A DNA stretch of 64,000 nt from the NCBI GenBank assembly GCA_030490835.1, contig CM059972.1, positions 53,859,563 to 53,923,562 on the forward strand. The letters are read 5' to 3'. Numbering within the stretch: the first letter of the stretch is position 1; each line of letters begins with the position of its first letter. This document shows positions 44,294-58,251 of this stretch, piece by piece. The notes beneath the pieces are model-generated. The model searched no databases. It was not told the DNA's origin and was given only the letters and a program-made list of their open reading frames with translations. The translations under genes and the position numbers were made by a program. Origin of the DNA: Annona cherimola (taxonomy: Eukaryota; Streptophyta; Magnoliopsida; Magnoliales; Annonaceae).

Positions 44294-47200
44294 GCAACTC
44301 GCCGTTGTGTAGAGACTAGGGAGGGATTAGGTATTTTAGGACACCGAGGTAGGCAGGCAGGGCTGTAAAAATGTTGAAAAATGAAAACTTCAAATGACAT
44401 ATGCGAAAGGAGAGGAATTAGGGATTTGGGGGTAGGGTTTGCGCATGCACAGGGGCTGGCATCATTTCTACTCGGTCACATGATGCTTCCCATGCACCGG
44501 CCGCTTTGCATATTATGAGAAAATTATATAAATTACTTCGGGTTCGGGTCAGGTTGGATTTTGGTACCAGGTTGATGCAAACCTAGTTTTGGTTTTGAAT
44601 TTCCACGGGTCTCGTTGAAATTGAGTCTATTTTTGAAAAATTATAAAAAATAAAATCCATTTTTGATTTTGAAATCGGGTCGGGTTGAGCGGGTTCGGAT
44701 CGACGAAGTACCAAGTTGCACCCCTATAAACTAATGCACTATTATGCAACTTTACATGTTTCTCATGATCTAGCATTCAAAATGGGTGCAAAATGAGCCT
44801 TGATAAAATTATTATACGATAATCAAGATATTAAACTTAAAAATCTAAACCATGAGAATAGACATGATGACTTTGAGGAATTTTAAGAATTGCCATAAAA
44901 CTTAAACTTAATGGACTCTAAGTAACTTAATTCCATGAGAATAGGTGGTTAAGGATTATGTTACATCATGCAGGTGTCGAGAGAGGGTGCAAGGTCAACT
45001 TAGGGTTTGTTCTTCTTAAGACTTGCTTTCTTCTTTTGCTATTTCTTTAATCTCATTATCTTCTCTTAGTATTCATTATAAAGTATTTAAAATTAATACC
45101 TTAATTTTTAAATTCTCAAGAGATCGATATTATTAAATATTATAATTCATGACTAGTGCTCTCGTGGAGAGAACTGAATAATATTTAATTCTCAAATGTT
45201 GCAAAAACATATTTTACATTGTATTTATCGCAATTGTCAAATAATTAACCAGTGAATTGGTGCAGGAATACTCATAAAATATTTTATTATTTACGAAATA
45301 TCATTTAGCCAAGACATTTTGCCCCCAATTGATGTATCATCATCTCCTTCTATGCTATAAAAACTAGTAGAGAGCCCATGGGAGTGTTAACCTTGCACCC
45401 TTGGTTCAAAGGATAGAGATAATCAAGTTATTGAACTCCGAAAATCCATTGTTGAATTCTATATTTTCATCTTGCTTAGTTTGATCCTTAGGTGGACGCT
45501 ATTAGAATATAATCTCCTAATGATGTATAGACTCCCAATTCTTTAGTGATGATAGCAAGTGAGAGTAGGACATTTTTGTTTCTCCTTAAAACTCTATAAT
45601 CCACGCATAAACATATTTTTACACATATTTTACATTAATTTTCACCCTTTGCATATTATAAAATTGCATCTTAAAAAGATTTTATATGTAATTTTTTGAA
45701 AATATAATTTTCTTTTAAAACCTTTCATATAAACAATTCAAAAAATTATTGTTGGGTAATCAAAATAGGTGGGAAAATTATAAAATTAGTTGCATGATTT
45801 ATCTTGCAAAATGGGCATGCACTTACATTGTTTTTTTTGCACTAAAGTACCGATTTTTGTACTCTTGCTTCTTCAAAAAGTCGACCCTAACCAATCTTTT
45901 TTACCATTAATTCAAAGGTGCCAACAATTAGCCTTTGCTGTATCATAATTGTTGAAAAATAAGGATTCATTATGTACCTTATTTAGCAAAAACGGAAGTG
46001 TAAGGATTAGAAGGATGTGTCTCAAACTTCGTTACTTAGCCGGACTGGAACCATAGGATCAGAAACCAACCACAATACTACAACGTGACTAATCTTTGAA
46101 AGAGTTTAGGAGAACTCTTCAGGAATTTCACTTGTATACTCTGATATATGTTTCTCCCACAGACCTCACACATATTTATAACTGGACTAGGAACAATACA
46201 CAGGAGCTATCCCATTACAGGTATGTTTCTATACATTATGTATCCAAGTGGATTGTATTTTCTAGAACGGGTAGGAAACTCACAATCTGTGCATTTGCAT
46301 CCTAATACAATTCCAACATTTTCCACAAGCACATTATGGCTTTCTCAACCAATTTTTTTTTCAAGATTATTCATACTGGCAAATAAGTCATGTAACTTGC
46401 AAATACTTAGGAGCTCAAGGTCATGCACTTGTTAGGGATACATAGTAGCTACAACCCAAAAGAAAAAATTATGTAAAAATACATGCATATCTTGCTATGC
46501 CCCTGATTCATTTCATTACATTAGTCTAAGTATACATAATCCTTCATAAGGCTATACTTGATTTTCTCTCTTATTGCATTATAATCACAATTATATCCAA
46601 TTATATAAACTAATCATATAAATGGACATAACTAGTCTACCAGTGAATATAGGTAAGTGATGAGATAAAATAGTCTTCCTCTCGCATATATATATATATA
46701 TATATCTCTTAATTATAGACTAATTGCTTTCTTAGACATTCCAGCAAAGTTGCATCACCCATGACTTGTAAGCAACATTCTAAGGAAGCAACATTAGACT
46801 ACAATCTCAAAATATAGTCAAAAGTCACATGGGATCTCATACTAAAGTTGTTATAGCTTCAAGGACTCTCATAGTGAAGAGACAAAGATTATCCAAATCA
46901 TAGGCATTCAACTCACTTCCTTTGTAGGTTGCTAAGCATACGTAGTATGAAGCATGTGCTATGGTGGCAGAACTCGTAACTCACAAGTAGCATATGTCAC
47001 TAAGTTTTCAACACCGTACAGACTTTAGTTAAGTTGCTACCAGGCGTCTAATCTGAGTTCTCAAAGTCCTTGCCCTCCTTAGGCACTAACTAAAACTCAC
47101 TCTAGCTTTAACAAAGTCCAATGGGACGTGGGGCCGCCACTATGATCAAGATCTAATACAACCTCATCTTGATTATCTTATCAAGGCAACAATTATCTTA

Positions 47201-48039
47201 GGTCTCATGTTCACATAGAACACTTATCTTACCTAATTCATCTCATCTCTGCATGTTCCTAGAATATCAGAGGCGATTGCCCATAAGAGAGGTTCAATCT
47301 CTAACTTTGTTGTCATACTTCAAATTGAATATTTCTCATTTGCTCAATAAAGCTAGCATCAATATAACAAATCAACAAACATTGTGATCTACACAATGCA
47401 GATGTGTTGCACTGCCACTAGATGTACCACAAATCCAATTTTAGGCTATCTTTTATTGTCTACAAGATGACTTCATTTGTTTAGCAAAAATACGTGACTT
47501 AATAATGATTTTTGCACATCTAGTTTTCCACATCAATCAATATTAACATAACCCATAGAGTGCAAATCGTTTATTTCAAAAAATAATTTGTAGTGCAAGA
47601 GCTGGTATGAGTCAACTCTCTTAATAAACTCATATAAAATTTGACTAGCGCTTGTTTACCAAATCAATAACATAACGTGCATTAGAACGAGTACATATCA
47701 TAACATATATGAAGCTCTCAATGTTACTGGCATAAGGAACCTTTCTTATTTTAATGTGGGAATTTTAGGACATGTGTCAAGGCTTTTTGCTTTGTCTTTT
47801 ATAATATGGTTGTCAATAGTTTAACAGCTTTGCATATTGAATTATTTAAATGATTTTATTCAAAATGGTCAGCACTTTTGCAATGATATAATTGATCTTT
47901 CATTCCAAATATAAAAAGTTGCTTCACCTATGTCCTCTATTCAAAATTGGAGAACAATTGCTCTTTAATGATGATAAGAAATCTAAATATGAGATGATTA
48001 TATTGCATGAGACAAATTTTGAGATAACCTCACAATTAA
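44294..48039. other. Spacer with decayed repeat, no gene recognised
   Basis: 44520-44710 is rich in GGGTCGGGTT-type words. 45950 onward begins TGTTGAAAAATAAGG, which resembles a Copia LTR start, but no second copy was found. 46690-46705 is a TA microsatellite. Short open frames (for example 46096-46435) have no recognisable domain. Confidence 0.4.
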
Positions 48040-48215
48040 ATTGAGGTTTTCTCATATCTATACCCTCTCATTAGGTATAACCTTTAGCCACTAGGTGAGT
48101 TTTATATCTCTTGATTAATCCATTTATTTTGCACTTATTTATGAGAAACCATTTGTTCCCAATTACTTTATGTCCAGATGAAAGATCAACCAAGTCCTAG
48201 AATTGATTTGTCCTT
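48040..48215 (-). pseudogene. Copia reverse transcriptase relic
   Basis: Minus strand reads DLSSGHKVIGNKWFLINKCK, then RYKTHLVAKGYT, two stops and EGID. This is the start of the Copia RT domain (family form [27 protein letters not shown]). Several stops and lost residues show an old, dead copy. The flanks on both sides may be more of the same element but are too decayed to call. Confidence 0.7.
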
Positions 48216-48575
48216 ATAGATTCTAATTCTTTTCCATTGCCTTTTTCATTTTTCGTAGTTAGGTCATGAGAGGCTTTAGGCACCTCTTCATCTTGAGATG
48301 TATCCAAAAGATTTTCCTCATCAATCGTAAAATGACGACGTGAGACACTTTTTGGCCACAAGGTTGATGCTCTAGAGGTGTGTCGCTCCCACTCGGAGTG
48401 TTATGAGTATCTGATAAAGATACATTTCTTTTCTCTTTTCCCTAATTGGCTATGTTCTTCAGAGAAATTTCATGGATGAAAACCGTTGACCCCATGGTTG
48501 CAGTTTCCTCATGTCAGGCTTTAAGCCTATGCAAAAATCATAAGGAGTGGAAGTAATTGATTTAGAAAGAACAGA

Positions 48576-49130
48576 TGTGGCGCCCCGAGAAGACACCTAA
48601 CCTTATTCCAGAATCGTTTAGTTGGTAAATTAGGAGCAGGATTGTGGCCCTGTTCACTCGGCAGAGTTTTCAATTTAATCTCATTTTAATTTATAAGCAA
48701 TCACACACTTCTAACTAAAATCATATAATATTTGCAAAATATTAAAAATTACATTTACATCATCAGTCTTTGTAATCTGGTAATATTGTACCCTTACCAT
48801 ATACACACCAAATGTACGAGAATAATATAATCTTGAGAGCCTCTAATTAAGACGTTTTTTCTTGAATGTGGCTATACCTATCTAAGGTTCGGAAAACAGA
48901 ACGTGAGTACTAAACTTAGTAAGAAAGCATTTTCATTCAAGTAAATATTTTCAACCCAAAATTTGGCATTTCATAATAAATGCATATGAAAATGCATATT
49001 TTATATTTATGCTTTATACCTTCATGGGATGGTAAGCTAGCTAGACGACCATCAATACGTCTACCCCTTATTTTAAGAAGTGGGCCGCTAGCTTTTGAAT
49101 ATGCATTAGCGACTTGGTCACTTCAGAAGG
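48576..49130 (-). repeat. LTR fragment X of the GGCGCCACA family
   Basis: The minus-strand 3' end is TCTCGGGGCGCCACA at 48576. Inward it shares with the other family members the words GAACAGGG-CACAATCCTG and a GACTTGG/GACGACC segment near 49030-49110. The right border is not resolved; the sequence to about 51500 has no recognisable gene and could include more of this LTR. Confidence 0.55.
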
Positions 49131-51503
49131 GAACTGTGGTCCGCTTACACGTTTAAAATGGACTTGTACCTTTGTGGACCATATATCATACACATGCTAG
49201 CATGCTTTTAAGAAATAATCACATTCATTATTCTACATCCTCTTCAAGTTGAGAAAATTGCACAACTATCTATAAAGCAAGTAAATAAATACATTTTTCA
49301 AAACACATTAAGGGAATGGTCATCCTTAAATAATATTGAAAAACATCAGAATGAAATGAATTGCAAGTCATTCAATCATTTTGAAAATAAATAATTTCGA
49401 GACACTACTTGCTTATTGTAGAATGTCAACTTGTTTCCTCGATCTTTTCTTTTCCTTTTGCTAAACAAGTGAAAAGGACTACCTTATATTTTTGGCATTG
49501 CATATATTTCAAATCTCTATAGACTTACTATTTGGTAGTTAATTTAGATTATTCATTTTATTCAATACCCATATCTAGCATATTCAATTTTTTTTCTTTT
49601 CTTTCAATCCAATGTGCTGGCCTTTATTTATTCTCTTTTAGGCAATTATTCAATGCAAGGACATCCATAATTCCTTAAACAACAATATTAGTTTTATATT
49701 ATTATTATTATTTTCCCAGCTATACTAAAAAGAAGCGATGCGTAATAAAAATTTCAGATTTTATTTGGACCTTAAAGAAAACCGTACATACTTGTGCTAT
49801 ATATATAATTTATTTAGACGTTTAATGGAAACCATTCATTTAACCCAACAATTAAAAAAAGAAATACGGGATCTGGTTTGGACATTATTGGGAGCATGTA
49901 TGATATAAAAATAGAAATCCTAAAGCTTATACTACAGTGGACGTGAACCCATCCATACATGAAAGAAGACAAGAGAAAAGAAATTTCTTTTTAAAACCTA
50001 CTAGTGGTCCAGTGCTTTGTCCTTCTTTCCTTTATTTGCCTACAAAATTTTTTTCTGTTCTGCCATTATGTATATCTTTGCTTGGGCTGTAATTTAAGAT
50101 GGGATTTTAATTCCAGCTCATGTCCATATATCCTATGTTGCCACCAATTCTCACAATGCTCAATGCACCGTCCAAAGCTAACACGCTGCCAGCATTTCTC
50201 TTTCCTTTTATTTACACACTTTTTTTCATATATCCATGTATTTAATAATGGCAGGTGCAAGAACCCAATTCACTAGGCTAGGTCGGTTCCTTTACAACCA
50301 CTTATTTCATTTCTTTATTATTTATGTATATATATTTTTAGAAAGACGTGATTACCGTCCCATTCCTATCCGCATCTGTGTATATATATTGTTTCACATA
50401 TTTCAATGTTGATTTAAAATTTTCTAAGGGTGTTCTTTATAATCTACTCCGTCTATATTTTAAACCATATTAAATTAACCGTTCATAAGAAATTTTATGT
50501 CAAAATGATTAAAATTGGAAGATATAAGCATTTGAAATTAACTAATGCAATCCATTCAAAATTTAATTTTTTTTCTACCCATTTGTAATTATATTTTATA
50601 TGATCCAATCCATTCATCATATAGAGTACATTAATTTAGCTTACCTATGGAATTTCATGTAAAATGGAGTTATGTACATAAAATAAATAATATCAATTTC
50701 TAGGGAAATGCATGGAACTATGAATGCAAGAGAGGGTACCCTCATTTGTGGACGTCCTATGCATGAGTTGGGTCAATGCATGTTTTTAAGTGCGGACAAT
50801 TATGTAAATGCTTTATTTTATTATTTTTCATAATCCAATCAATTCGTATTATAGAACAAATTAATTTAACCATCCATTTCAAGTTTCATATCAAAATGAT
50901 TAGTGCACGTTAAAACATTAGCATTTAAAATTAATTCATGAAATCTCATCCAATTTTGGTTGTTTAAGAATCTTCTAAATATAATTTTCATAATCTAGTC
51001 CAATTTCCTGTAAAACAGCCTCATATAATAATATATAATTTATTAACTAATTATCGAATACAAGAGCCAAACCTCCTGTACGGGAATGCTCATTTTCCAT
51101 ACATGCATGGGTTGACTTTCTTATACGTTTCTCAATGCAATTTAAACTAATTAATTTAACTACTTTATTTAATTACTTTTCATGATCAAATCCATCTAGA
51201 TTAAAGAGCATATAATTTGACACTTTCCTCGAAACTCTCATGTTAATCTCCAATTTAACCTTTTTAAATTCCGATTAGGTCCGTTTTGGTCTCTATTCTT
51301 GAAAATTTACCATTCAATACTTCTTTTCTAAATTTACAATTTAATCATATTTTTCTAAAATTGTAATTTAGTCTTTTTGTAAACATACACATTTTTCTAT
51401 AACTTTACATTAATAACATATATTCTGTATAAGCTTTAAATGTATAAATGACATTCACCAATAGACTAATTTTATGCTAAGTCTCTAATGGTCAATTCTC
51501 CCT
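49131..51503. other. AT-rich spacer, nothing recognised
   Basis: No coding motif or LTR terminus was seen. Open frames such as 50004-50276 lack similarity to known families. Confidence 0.45.
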
Positions 51504-52296
51504 TGTGGCGCCCCCGACCCGAGACACCGGAGCCTTACTCTGATATCATTTTCGATTGGTAAATGTGGCACAGGATTGTTGCCCTGTTCATGCGGCGGGA
51601 TTTTTGAATCCATTTCGTTTAGCGGGAAATTTCTTTTCTTTTCTTTTCATTCTCTTCGTCTGTTACAAACAATGTATACTTGTAATTAACTTTACATGTT
51701 ATTTATAAACTGTCAACTTGATCACTTAAATCATATTACTTCGTAAATCAAATTCTCATAGAATTATCAACATAACTACTTATCTGTTCACGTCATACAT
51801 ATCCATAACCTAAAAATTTCATGATCACTGCACACATTCATTCATACCTGTCCTGCAATCAATTATATCTTGAGGTTTTCTCAAGAGCCACTTTTACCTC
51901 TGCCTGAACCTTATACTTGTCTAGGGTTGGAAAAACAAAACGTGAGTACGAATACTCAATAAGCAAGCATTTTTCATTTTTTTGTTTTGGCAAACTTTTT
52001 CTTGAAAACATTTTCGTTCCCATTTCTGTGCTTTTCATAAACAATGCATTTGCAAAAACATTTCATATAAACACTGTTATGTCCCAAATCTTGGGCTGCT
52101 CATGAGAAAACTACACACAAACACATTCATTTCTTCTCATTCGGCAGTGACACTTGCCAAATGATCATTCCACCTATAGAGAAGAAACCTTCCATATAAA
52201 GGCACGCTAGCTAGGCGGCCATCCATTCAACCATCTCCCATTTCAGAGAGGGCACCGCTGGCCTCCCACCTTTTCCTTAGCGACTTGGCCACATGT
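51504..52296 (-). repeat. LTR fragment Y of the GGCGCCACA family
   Basis: The minus-strand 3' end is TCGGGGGCGCCACA. Inward, ATCCCGCCGCATGAACAGGG and CAACAATCCTG align with the 3' ends at 57306 and 62179. It is cut off where the plus-strand LTR fragment at 52297 begins. Confidence 0.6.
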
Positions 52297-53605
52297 TGTG
52301 ATACCTAGGACATTTTGAGATCCTTGTAATTTAGGAATTTGATAATTATTAATTGTATGTTTGAATTAGATAAATGAGATTAGGGTAAATGACTAAGTAA
52401 GGTAACTAAGTTAATCACCCTTGCTCAATGTGGTACAATGCGCACCAAAAAGACAAAATAAGGTGTAGAAAATAATGACTTATCATGATTATTTAATTCT
52501 ATGAATTATGTTAAGTTGTTGATAATTATGGGATAAATTAAGTTATTATTTGAAAATTTTCTAACTTAAAGTGTATGAGGCGGATTGACATGAAATTTGG
52601 AAGGTAAACACATGTTGATGTGTTCTACTTAATGAATGGTATGGATTATGATAATCATGATTAAATTATGGTGATGATGATTTAATTTCATCAAATTTCA
52701 TGAGACATTTTCAAATGCTTATATCTTGCACTAGAATGATCATTTTGAAATGAAAAGTTTTATGGATGGATAAAACAAGGTGGCCTATTATATGGATGGA
52801 TTTGATTAAGCTAAATCTCATGAAAAAAATGCTAAACCACTTATAGTTAAAAAATCATCGACTTTTTACTTTTAAAAAGTGGATTCAATTTATGCAAAGT
52901 CAATGAAATTAATGATCCCATTTGAGGTGTCTTATGAAGGGAATTTTGGGGCAAATTTTTAGTTTCAAAAAATTCAGAAAATGCATGGAAAGGATGCTGA
53001 AATTAGGGATATTAAATAGAGTGAAAATGGGCAGCCTTTCATGCTCACAAAAAATTTAAAAAAGGGGCAGCTTGTGGATGTGATTTTGGATAGATTTTTG
53101 TAAAAAAATTATAAAACAAAAATTACATGGGTAAAATGATGATAGCATATAGGTGGATAAGTATGAAAATTTTAAGCTCCAAATGAGGAGGAAAAGGTGG
53201 ATTAAGTGCACCATTATAAAATGGGCAAAATGAGGCAGCAAGGGGCGTTCTCCATTTGGACAGCAAAGAAAAAAATGAAAAAGGGAACAACAAGGATGTT
53301 CCTTAAGAGAGGCAAAAAGGAAGAAAAAAAGGGGTGAAGAAGGGAAGAAGAAGAAAGTTCAACTAGGGCAAGAAGAAAACGTCAAAAACATTACAAGTAG
53401 GTACATTGACTATGTTTTGATTTTGATAATTTAAAAGGGTTTCTTGCTCAAGTAATGTTTCATAAATTTTACTCATTTATGAATATTAATTGATGGTTTA
53501 TACAGCCCATGATGTGGTTATTAAATATCAAATGAGTTGGGAGATTCATTTCAAGCATTCAAGAAATGATACGTATGAATTAGGGTTGTTTTGAACAAGT
53601 TAAAG
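52297..53605 (+). repeat. 5' part of a diverged LTR of the same family
   Basis: Begins TGTGATACCTAGGAC. It resembles the first parts of LTR 2 in order (AGGGTAAATGACTAAG near 52382; GGCGGATTGACATGAAATTT near 52573 against GGCGGATTCAAGTGAAATTT near 58577) but is clearly diverged. It ends abruptly at 53605, where sequence matching LTR 2 at high identity starts. Confidence 0.45.
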
Positions 53606-56600
53606 GAAAAACACTAGAAAATTCATAACTCAACGCCTGTAAGGTGGATTCAAGTGAAATTTGACAGGGAAGTTGATGATGATGGGCATGATATTATGGA
53701 ATTATTGGGTTATGAAAATCCTTAATGAAATTGGTGTGATGATTTATTGAACATAGCTCAAATCCAACTATTAACTTTAAACGGCTATAACTTGAGCTAG
53801 AAAAATCGGATTGAGTTGAAATTTGAAAAAGTTGAATGAAATTATGAGATTAAAATTTTGGAAGGTTTAGATTAATCATATTATGCTGGGAAAATATCTG
53901 AATTGAAAAAGGTATGCATAGTTGACTTTTGCTCCCCCAAAGGTACCAAGTATTAAATGCTAGAGTACATGGAATTAATGCATTATTTAATGGTATATAT
54001 GAGGTGTCAAAGGGAGGCAATTCCAAGTGGATTTTATGAATTAACAAAAAGACTAAAATCCATGGAAAATCAAGAGCTTAAATGCATGGCATTAAATGGC
54101 TAAGGGTGTAGCTTCAATAGGCATGTATGTGTGTCAACACAAGGGATGCCCATGGGTGATAAAGTATGGTTTTTGGATTTTTTAGAAATCCCAAATATAC
54201 ATCTAAAATACCTAAACACCTAGGGTAAGTAATGGGCCATTAATCATGTGGAATTCCAAGGCATAAAATCGTTCAAAGGAGTTGCTACATGGAACGTTGC
54301 CAAGTGGACAGCTGGATGGTTGTGATTAAAATAGATTTTTGGATTTTTGAAAAATGGTAAAAAGTGAATTTACTTGGCTGTGAGTTCACCAGCACATAAG
54401 AGGATAAGAGGGCAATCAATGGATGTGGAAAATGCAGCAACAAGTGGGGCCCATAGCTGGAAATTCCAGTTTTATAAATGGGATGCTCGGTCATGTGAAG
54501 AGAAGCTTGGAAAAGTATTTTTCTAAGTGCCGAAACTTCTACCCCAAGGAAGCAGCTCACATCTAGCTCTAGAGCCAGAAAATAATGAAGAAAAACAAGG
54601 GAAAAAGAAGGGGAAAAGAGGGATTATCAATTAATCAAGTAAGTATATGATTATTTTGAGTTTATACTTCAAATCTGGAAGTTATATGATGTTGTAAACT
54701 AAAATATGAACGGAACAGTAAAAGGATGAATTTTAGTGTGAAAATTTTTAGGAAGTGTCATGATGGGGCGATTAAGGAATGACCCAAATTTCAGCTTAAA
54801 AGGTAAGCCATTTGTAAATTAAAAATCCAAGAAAATCAACCTGGACAGGATTAAATAGGTGGCAGGATCAGCTGCGCTAAATGATTTTTAATAATTTTTA
54901 TACAAGGAATTTTGGGCTGAAAATTTTACAGGATATATAATACATATTGAGGATAATAAGAATAAATAAAATTAGGTTTTTATCGGTATAAATATACCCA
55001 ATAATTTACGTGATTAAGGCTGTCTGAAAATGGATTCTGCTGTCTAGCAGAGTAAAAATACCAAAATAAATAGAAATATCAAATATTTTATGCTGGAAAT
55101 ATTTATTTACATGTATTTATTGAGGTATTATAGAAATTTCAGATCAAAACTGTTTGATTTTATATTAATTCAAGATTTTGAGATTTCAGTACGCCTGATT
55201 TCAGCATATGTGGATAGTTGGAGAAAAAAATCAAAAAGAAATATGAAACCTATGTAGAAATGATCCAAATTGATATATATGTTAATATCCTAAATTTTGA
55301 TTAAGAAAAGTGGGATTATTTGCTGAAAATTCGGATTTATAAATCTGCTTATAGTTATGTGTCAAAAGACACGTTAAATGGGTGAAAAATGGGCTCCAAA
55401 GTTGCTGTTTTGGAAACCTATGATTAGTGGATTTAAATTTCAAAAAAATACCCTAATTACAGTGGTAATTAATGATAATTATCATTCTGAAATATGGATT
55501 AAATTGCCGACTTGGGAAATTTTATGAAATGCCTCATATATGTGTTGTTAAATGGCTATATGTGAAAGGATAGACATGCATGAGTGGTAGATGACCTATG
55601 TAATTTGGTTCTATGAAAAAATGCATGAAAATATGATAAATTTTGTGAATATATTTCTGTTTAGAATTGCATGATGTTAATCTCAAATTTTGAGATTAAT
55701 TAATGAGGCTTAAGGCAACGACGTATGCTTAAAATGAGCACTGATGTGTGAATTTTGGAAAATGAGTGAAAAATGGCTTAAGGAAAGTAATGAGCCATTA
55801 CATAATAGTTATTGGATGATTATTATGTGATTGAATGATTACCCTACTTAAGGGACTAAATGTGATGTGTAATAGCCCATGTAATGCACAAGTATATGCT
55901 ATACGGGCATAACGACTTGAGAAGTCGAAGGAATTATGTATGTTAATGAAAATGGTTTGAAAAATAGAGTTGAATGCAAGCAAAGGAAATATATGAATGT
56001 TATACCATTCTTATATGTATAAGCAAAGGCAAAGGGATAAGCGAAACGGAAAGCTAAGCAAGCGAGGTAAGCAAGCATCTTTCTAAATGATTTTTGTTTT
56101 CATTACAAGGTATTTAAGGATGATCATTCCTTGTTTCTATGTGTATTGAAATGTTTATTTCTATTGAAATAAATTATTGCTTATGGTTTTGCACTTATGC
56201 TTGAAATGTGATGAAACATGAATTTGTACGATGTTTCATTGAAATAGTGTTTAAAGAGGGATGGTGCAAAGAATTCTCTACATGAGAATGACAATTTCCA
56301 TGTGTAAGGGGGTATATAATGCCGGGGTGACTAAAAGTCATGCATGGAATGAAAATCAAGTAGGCTAGTCGAGGTAGTAAGTGGACAAGGAGTCCCCCTT
56401 GACGTCGCCAAGTCAAAAAGGACCGGTGAGGTAGGCTAGTCGAGGTAGTAAGTGGACAAGGAGTCCCCCTTGACGTTGCCAAGTCGGTAGGTCTGGTACC
56501 AAGGATGGAAAAGATCATGTCATGAAAGAGGGTTCCCCGTGCTAGCGTACCATCACATGAAGGACAACGTCATCAATGGAAATGATAAATTTGCACATCC

Positions 56601-57306
56601 AATGTGTATGAAATGCCCAAAAACTGGGTTTTACGAATGGTTTATGTGAATGGTTTTCATGAATTATTTTCATGAAATGTTTGTGAAAGGTTTATGAAAA
56701 GGTTTCTGCTCCGCAGGTAGTTGATCACTTACTAAGTGTCTCTACAGAATGGAGGGAAATATTTTTAAAGAATGTTGCTATCAAAATGAATTACATGAAA
56801 ATCCTAAGCTTGGTTACTGTGTTATCACTCACATTTTGTTTTCCAAACCTCAGACAGGTACTGGGAGACTCAAGCGGTCGAAGACCTAAGAAATGGAGAA
56901 AAGGTACGAGATAGTATCATGTGGGCTAAAAGGATTATCCATAGTGAGTGGAATAATATGAATAAAAGTATTCAGGTATGCTAATGTATATGAATTTATT
57001 TGAAGTTCTAAGTTCTAGGAGAACTAATGAATGAATGGATGAGTGTATGTCTGGAATGACAATGACATGATTAGGTCAAGAGGGCCTATGATATATAGCA
57101 GCATGTTGAAATGGTTTAAAGGATATATACAAGTGTATCATTGTTTATGTTATAAATGAAATGATGATGATGAAAAAATGAAAAAAAAATTTGGACAAGT
57201 TCCAATTAAAATCCTACCGTGTGATCAGGGCAACAATCCTGATTCACATTTACCAATCGATAAGATCTTGAGGTAAGGAAGTGACGTCTCGGTTTGGGGC
57301 GCCACA
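53606..57306 (+). repeat. Chromovirus LTR 1 (5' LTR, 5'-truncated)
   Basis: Aligns with 58538-62179 along its length, with many small differences. The terminus is GGGGCGCCACA, followed five bases later by the primer site. Near 56360-56490 it has two about 80-bp units with TAGGCTAGTCGAGGTAGTAA. The first about 290 bp of the LTR are missing or replaced by the diverged piece at 52297-53605. Confidence 0.8.
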
Positions 57307-57311
57307 ATTGT

Positions 57312-57323
57312 TGGTATCAGAGC
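57312..57323 (+). promoter_or_regulatory. Primer binding site, initiator Met-tRNA type (chromovirus)
   Basis: TGGTATCAGAGCATGG directly after LTR 1. Confidence 0.85.
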
Positions 57324-58235
57324 ATGGACTGATAAATAGGCATGGAAAAGCCTAAGTATAACGATTGAATTATATAATGAGGTATACATGATTTCATGAT
57401 GAATGCATAAGTGATTATCATGATAGGATGCAAGATATATGATAATGATAGTAGCAAAATTTATGATGATGAATAATATCACATGATTGTGATTGTGTGA
57501 ATTGACATGTTAAGATGTTAAGACTTTGTTTTATGAGTGGATGCTTTGATAATGAGCATTATATGATTAGTTATGATGATATAAATATCTCTAAGGATTT
57601 TGAATGCATAAAATGTGTGCATGTGATATGATAGCTATGTTTATGAGATTAGATCATATGTCTATGTGACAAGATGATAAGTATGTGATTGAGATGATAG
57701 CTATGAGATGAGATGAAATCTATGTGATATGATAGGTATGACACCACAGAAGTTGGTATCAGATGTTATGTTTGTAATCAGGTAGGGCACATCGCCCTGA
57801 ATTGTCCAAATAAGGTACAAATGTTACAAAGGCAAGGAAGATCAACTCAGTCAAGGTTAATAGAAGCAGCTAACCAACATGTTACTTCTATAAACCTAGT
57901 ACATGTGCATGGAGTCACGAGAGTAAGAGGATGAGATGGTTACAGGTATGGATTAAATTTTAGAAAGTTTGGCAATGACCTTGTTTGATTTTGATGATAA
58001 TCATTTAGCCATAAATTGTCAATATGTAACCATGCATGCACTATCTGTAGAGGAAATCGATAAAATAATACAGGTGAAATTATTTATATATAGGTTAGCC
58101 ATGATTAATTAAATGTGTTGATGTTCAATGGGACAAATATTCTGAAAGCAAGAATATTTGGAAACTAAGAGAAGAAGTAGAAAGAGAATACCCGATTATT
58201 CAAAGAAGAGACGGTTTCGAGATGAAACCTGTTAT

Positions 58236-58250
58236 AAGGGGGGGGGAGGA
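58236..58250 (+). promoter_or_regulatory. Polypurine tract of the deleted chromovirus
   Basis: AAGGGGGGGGAGGA one base before the LTR 2 start TGAGAAACCCC. Confidence 0.75.
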
Positions 58251-58251
58251 T

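Larger units (their letters stand above)
57307..58251 (+). mobile_element. Internal region of a deleted chromovirus (gag zinc knuckle and pol tail only)
   Basis: Only about 945 bp lie between the LTRs. At 57764-57805 is CYVCNQVGHIALNC, a CCHC zinc knuckle from the end of gag. At about 58150-58195 is NIWKLREEVEREYPII, which resembles the end of a Gypsy chromodomain (family form ATWELEEEMRxxYP). A purine tract AAGGGGGGGGAGGA precedes LTR 2. Protease, RT, RNase H and integrase are absent, so the element moved, if at all, with proteins from relatives. Confidence 0.7.

Noticed and set aside
46096..46435. Small frames at 46 kb
   Set aside because: No recognisable domain, no GC or codon signal and no splice context.
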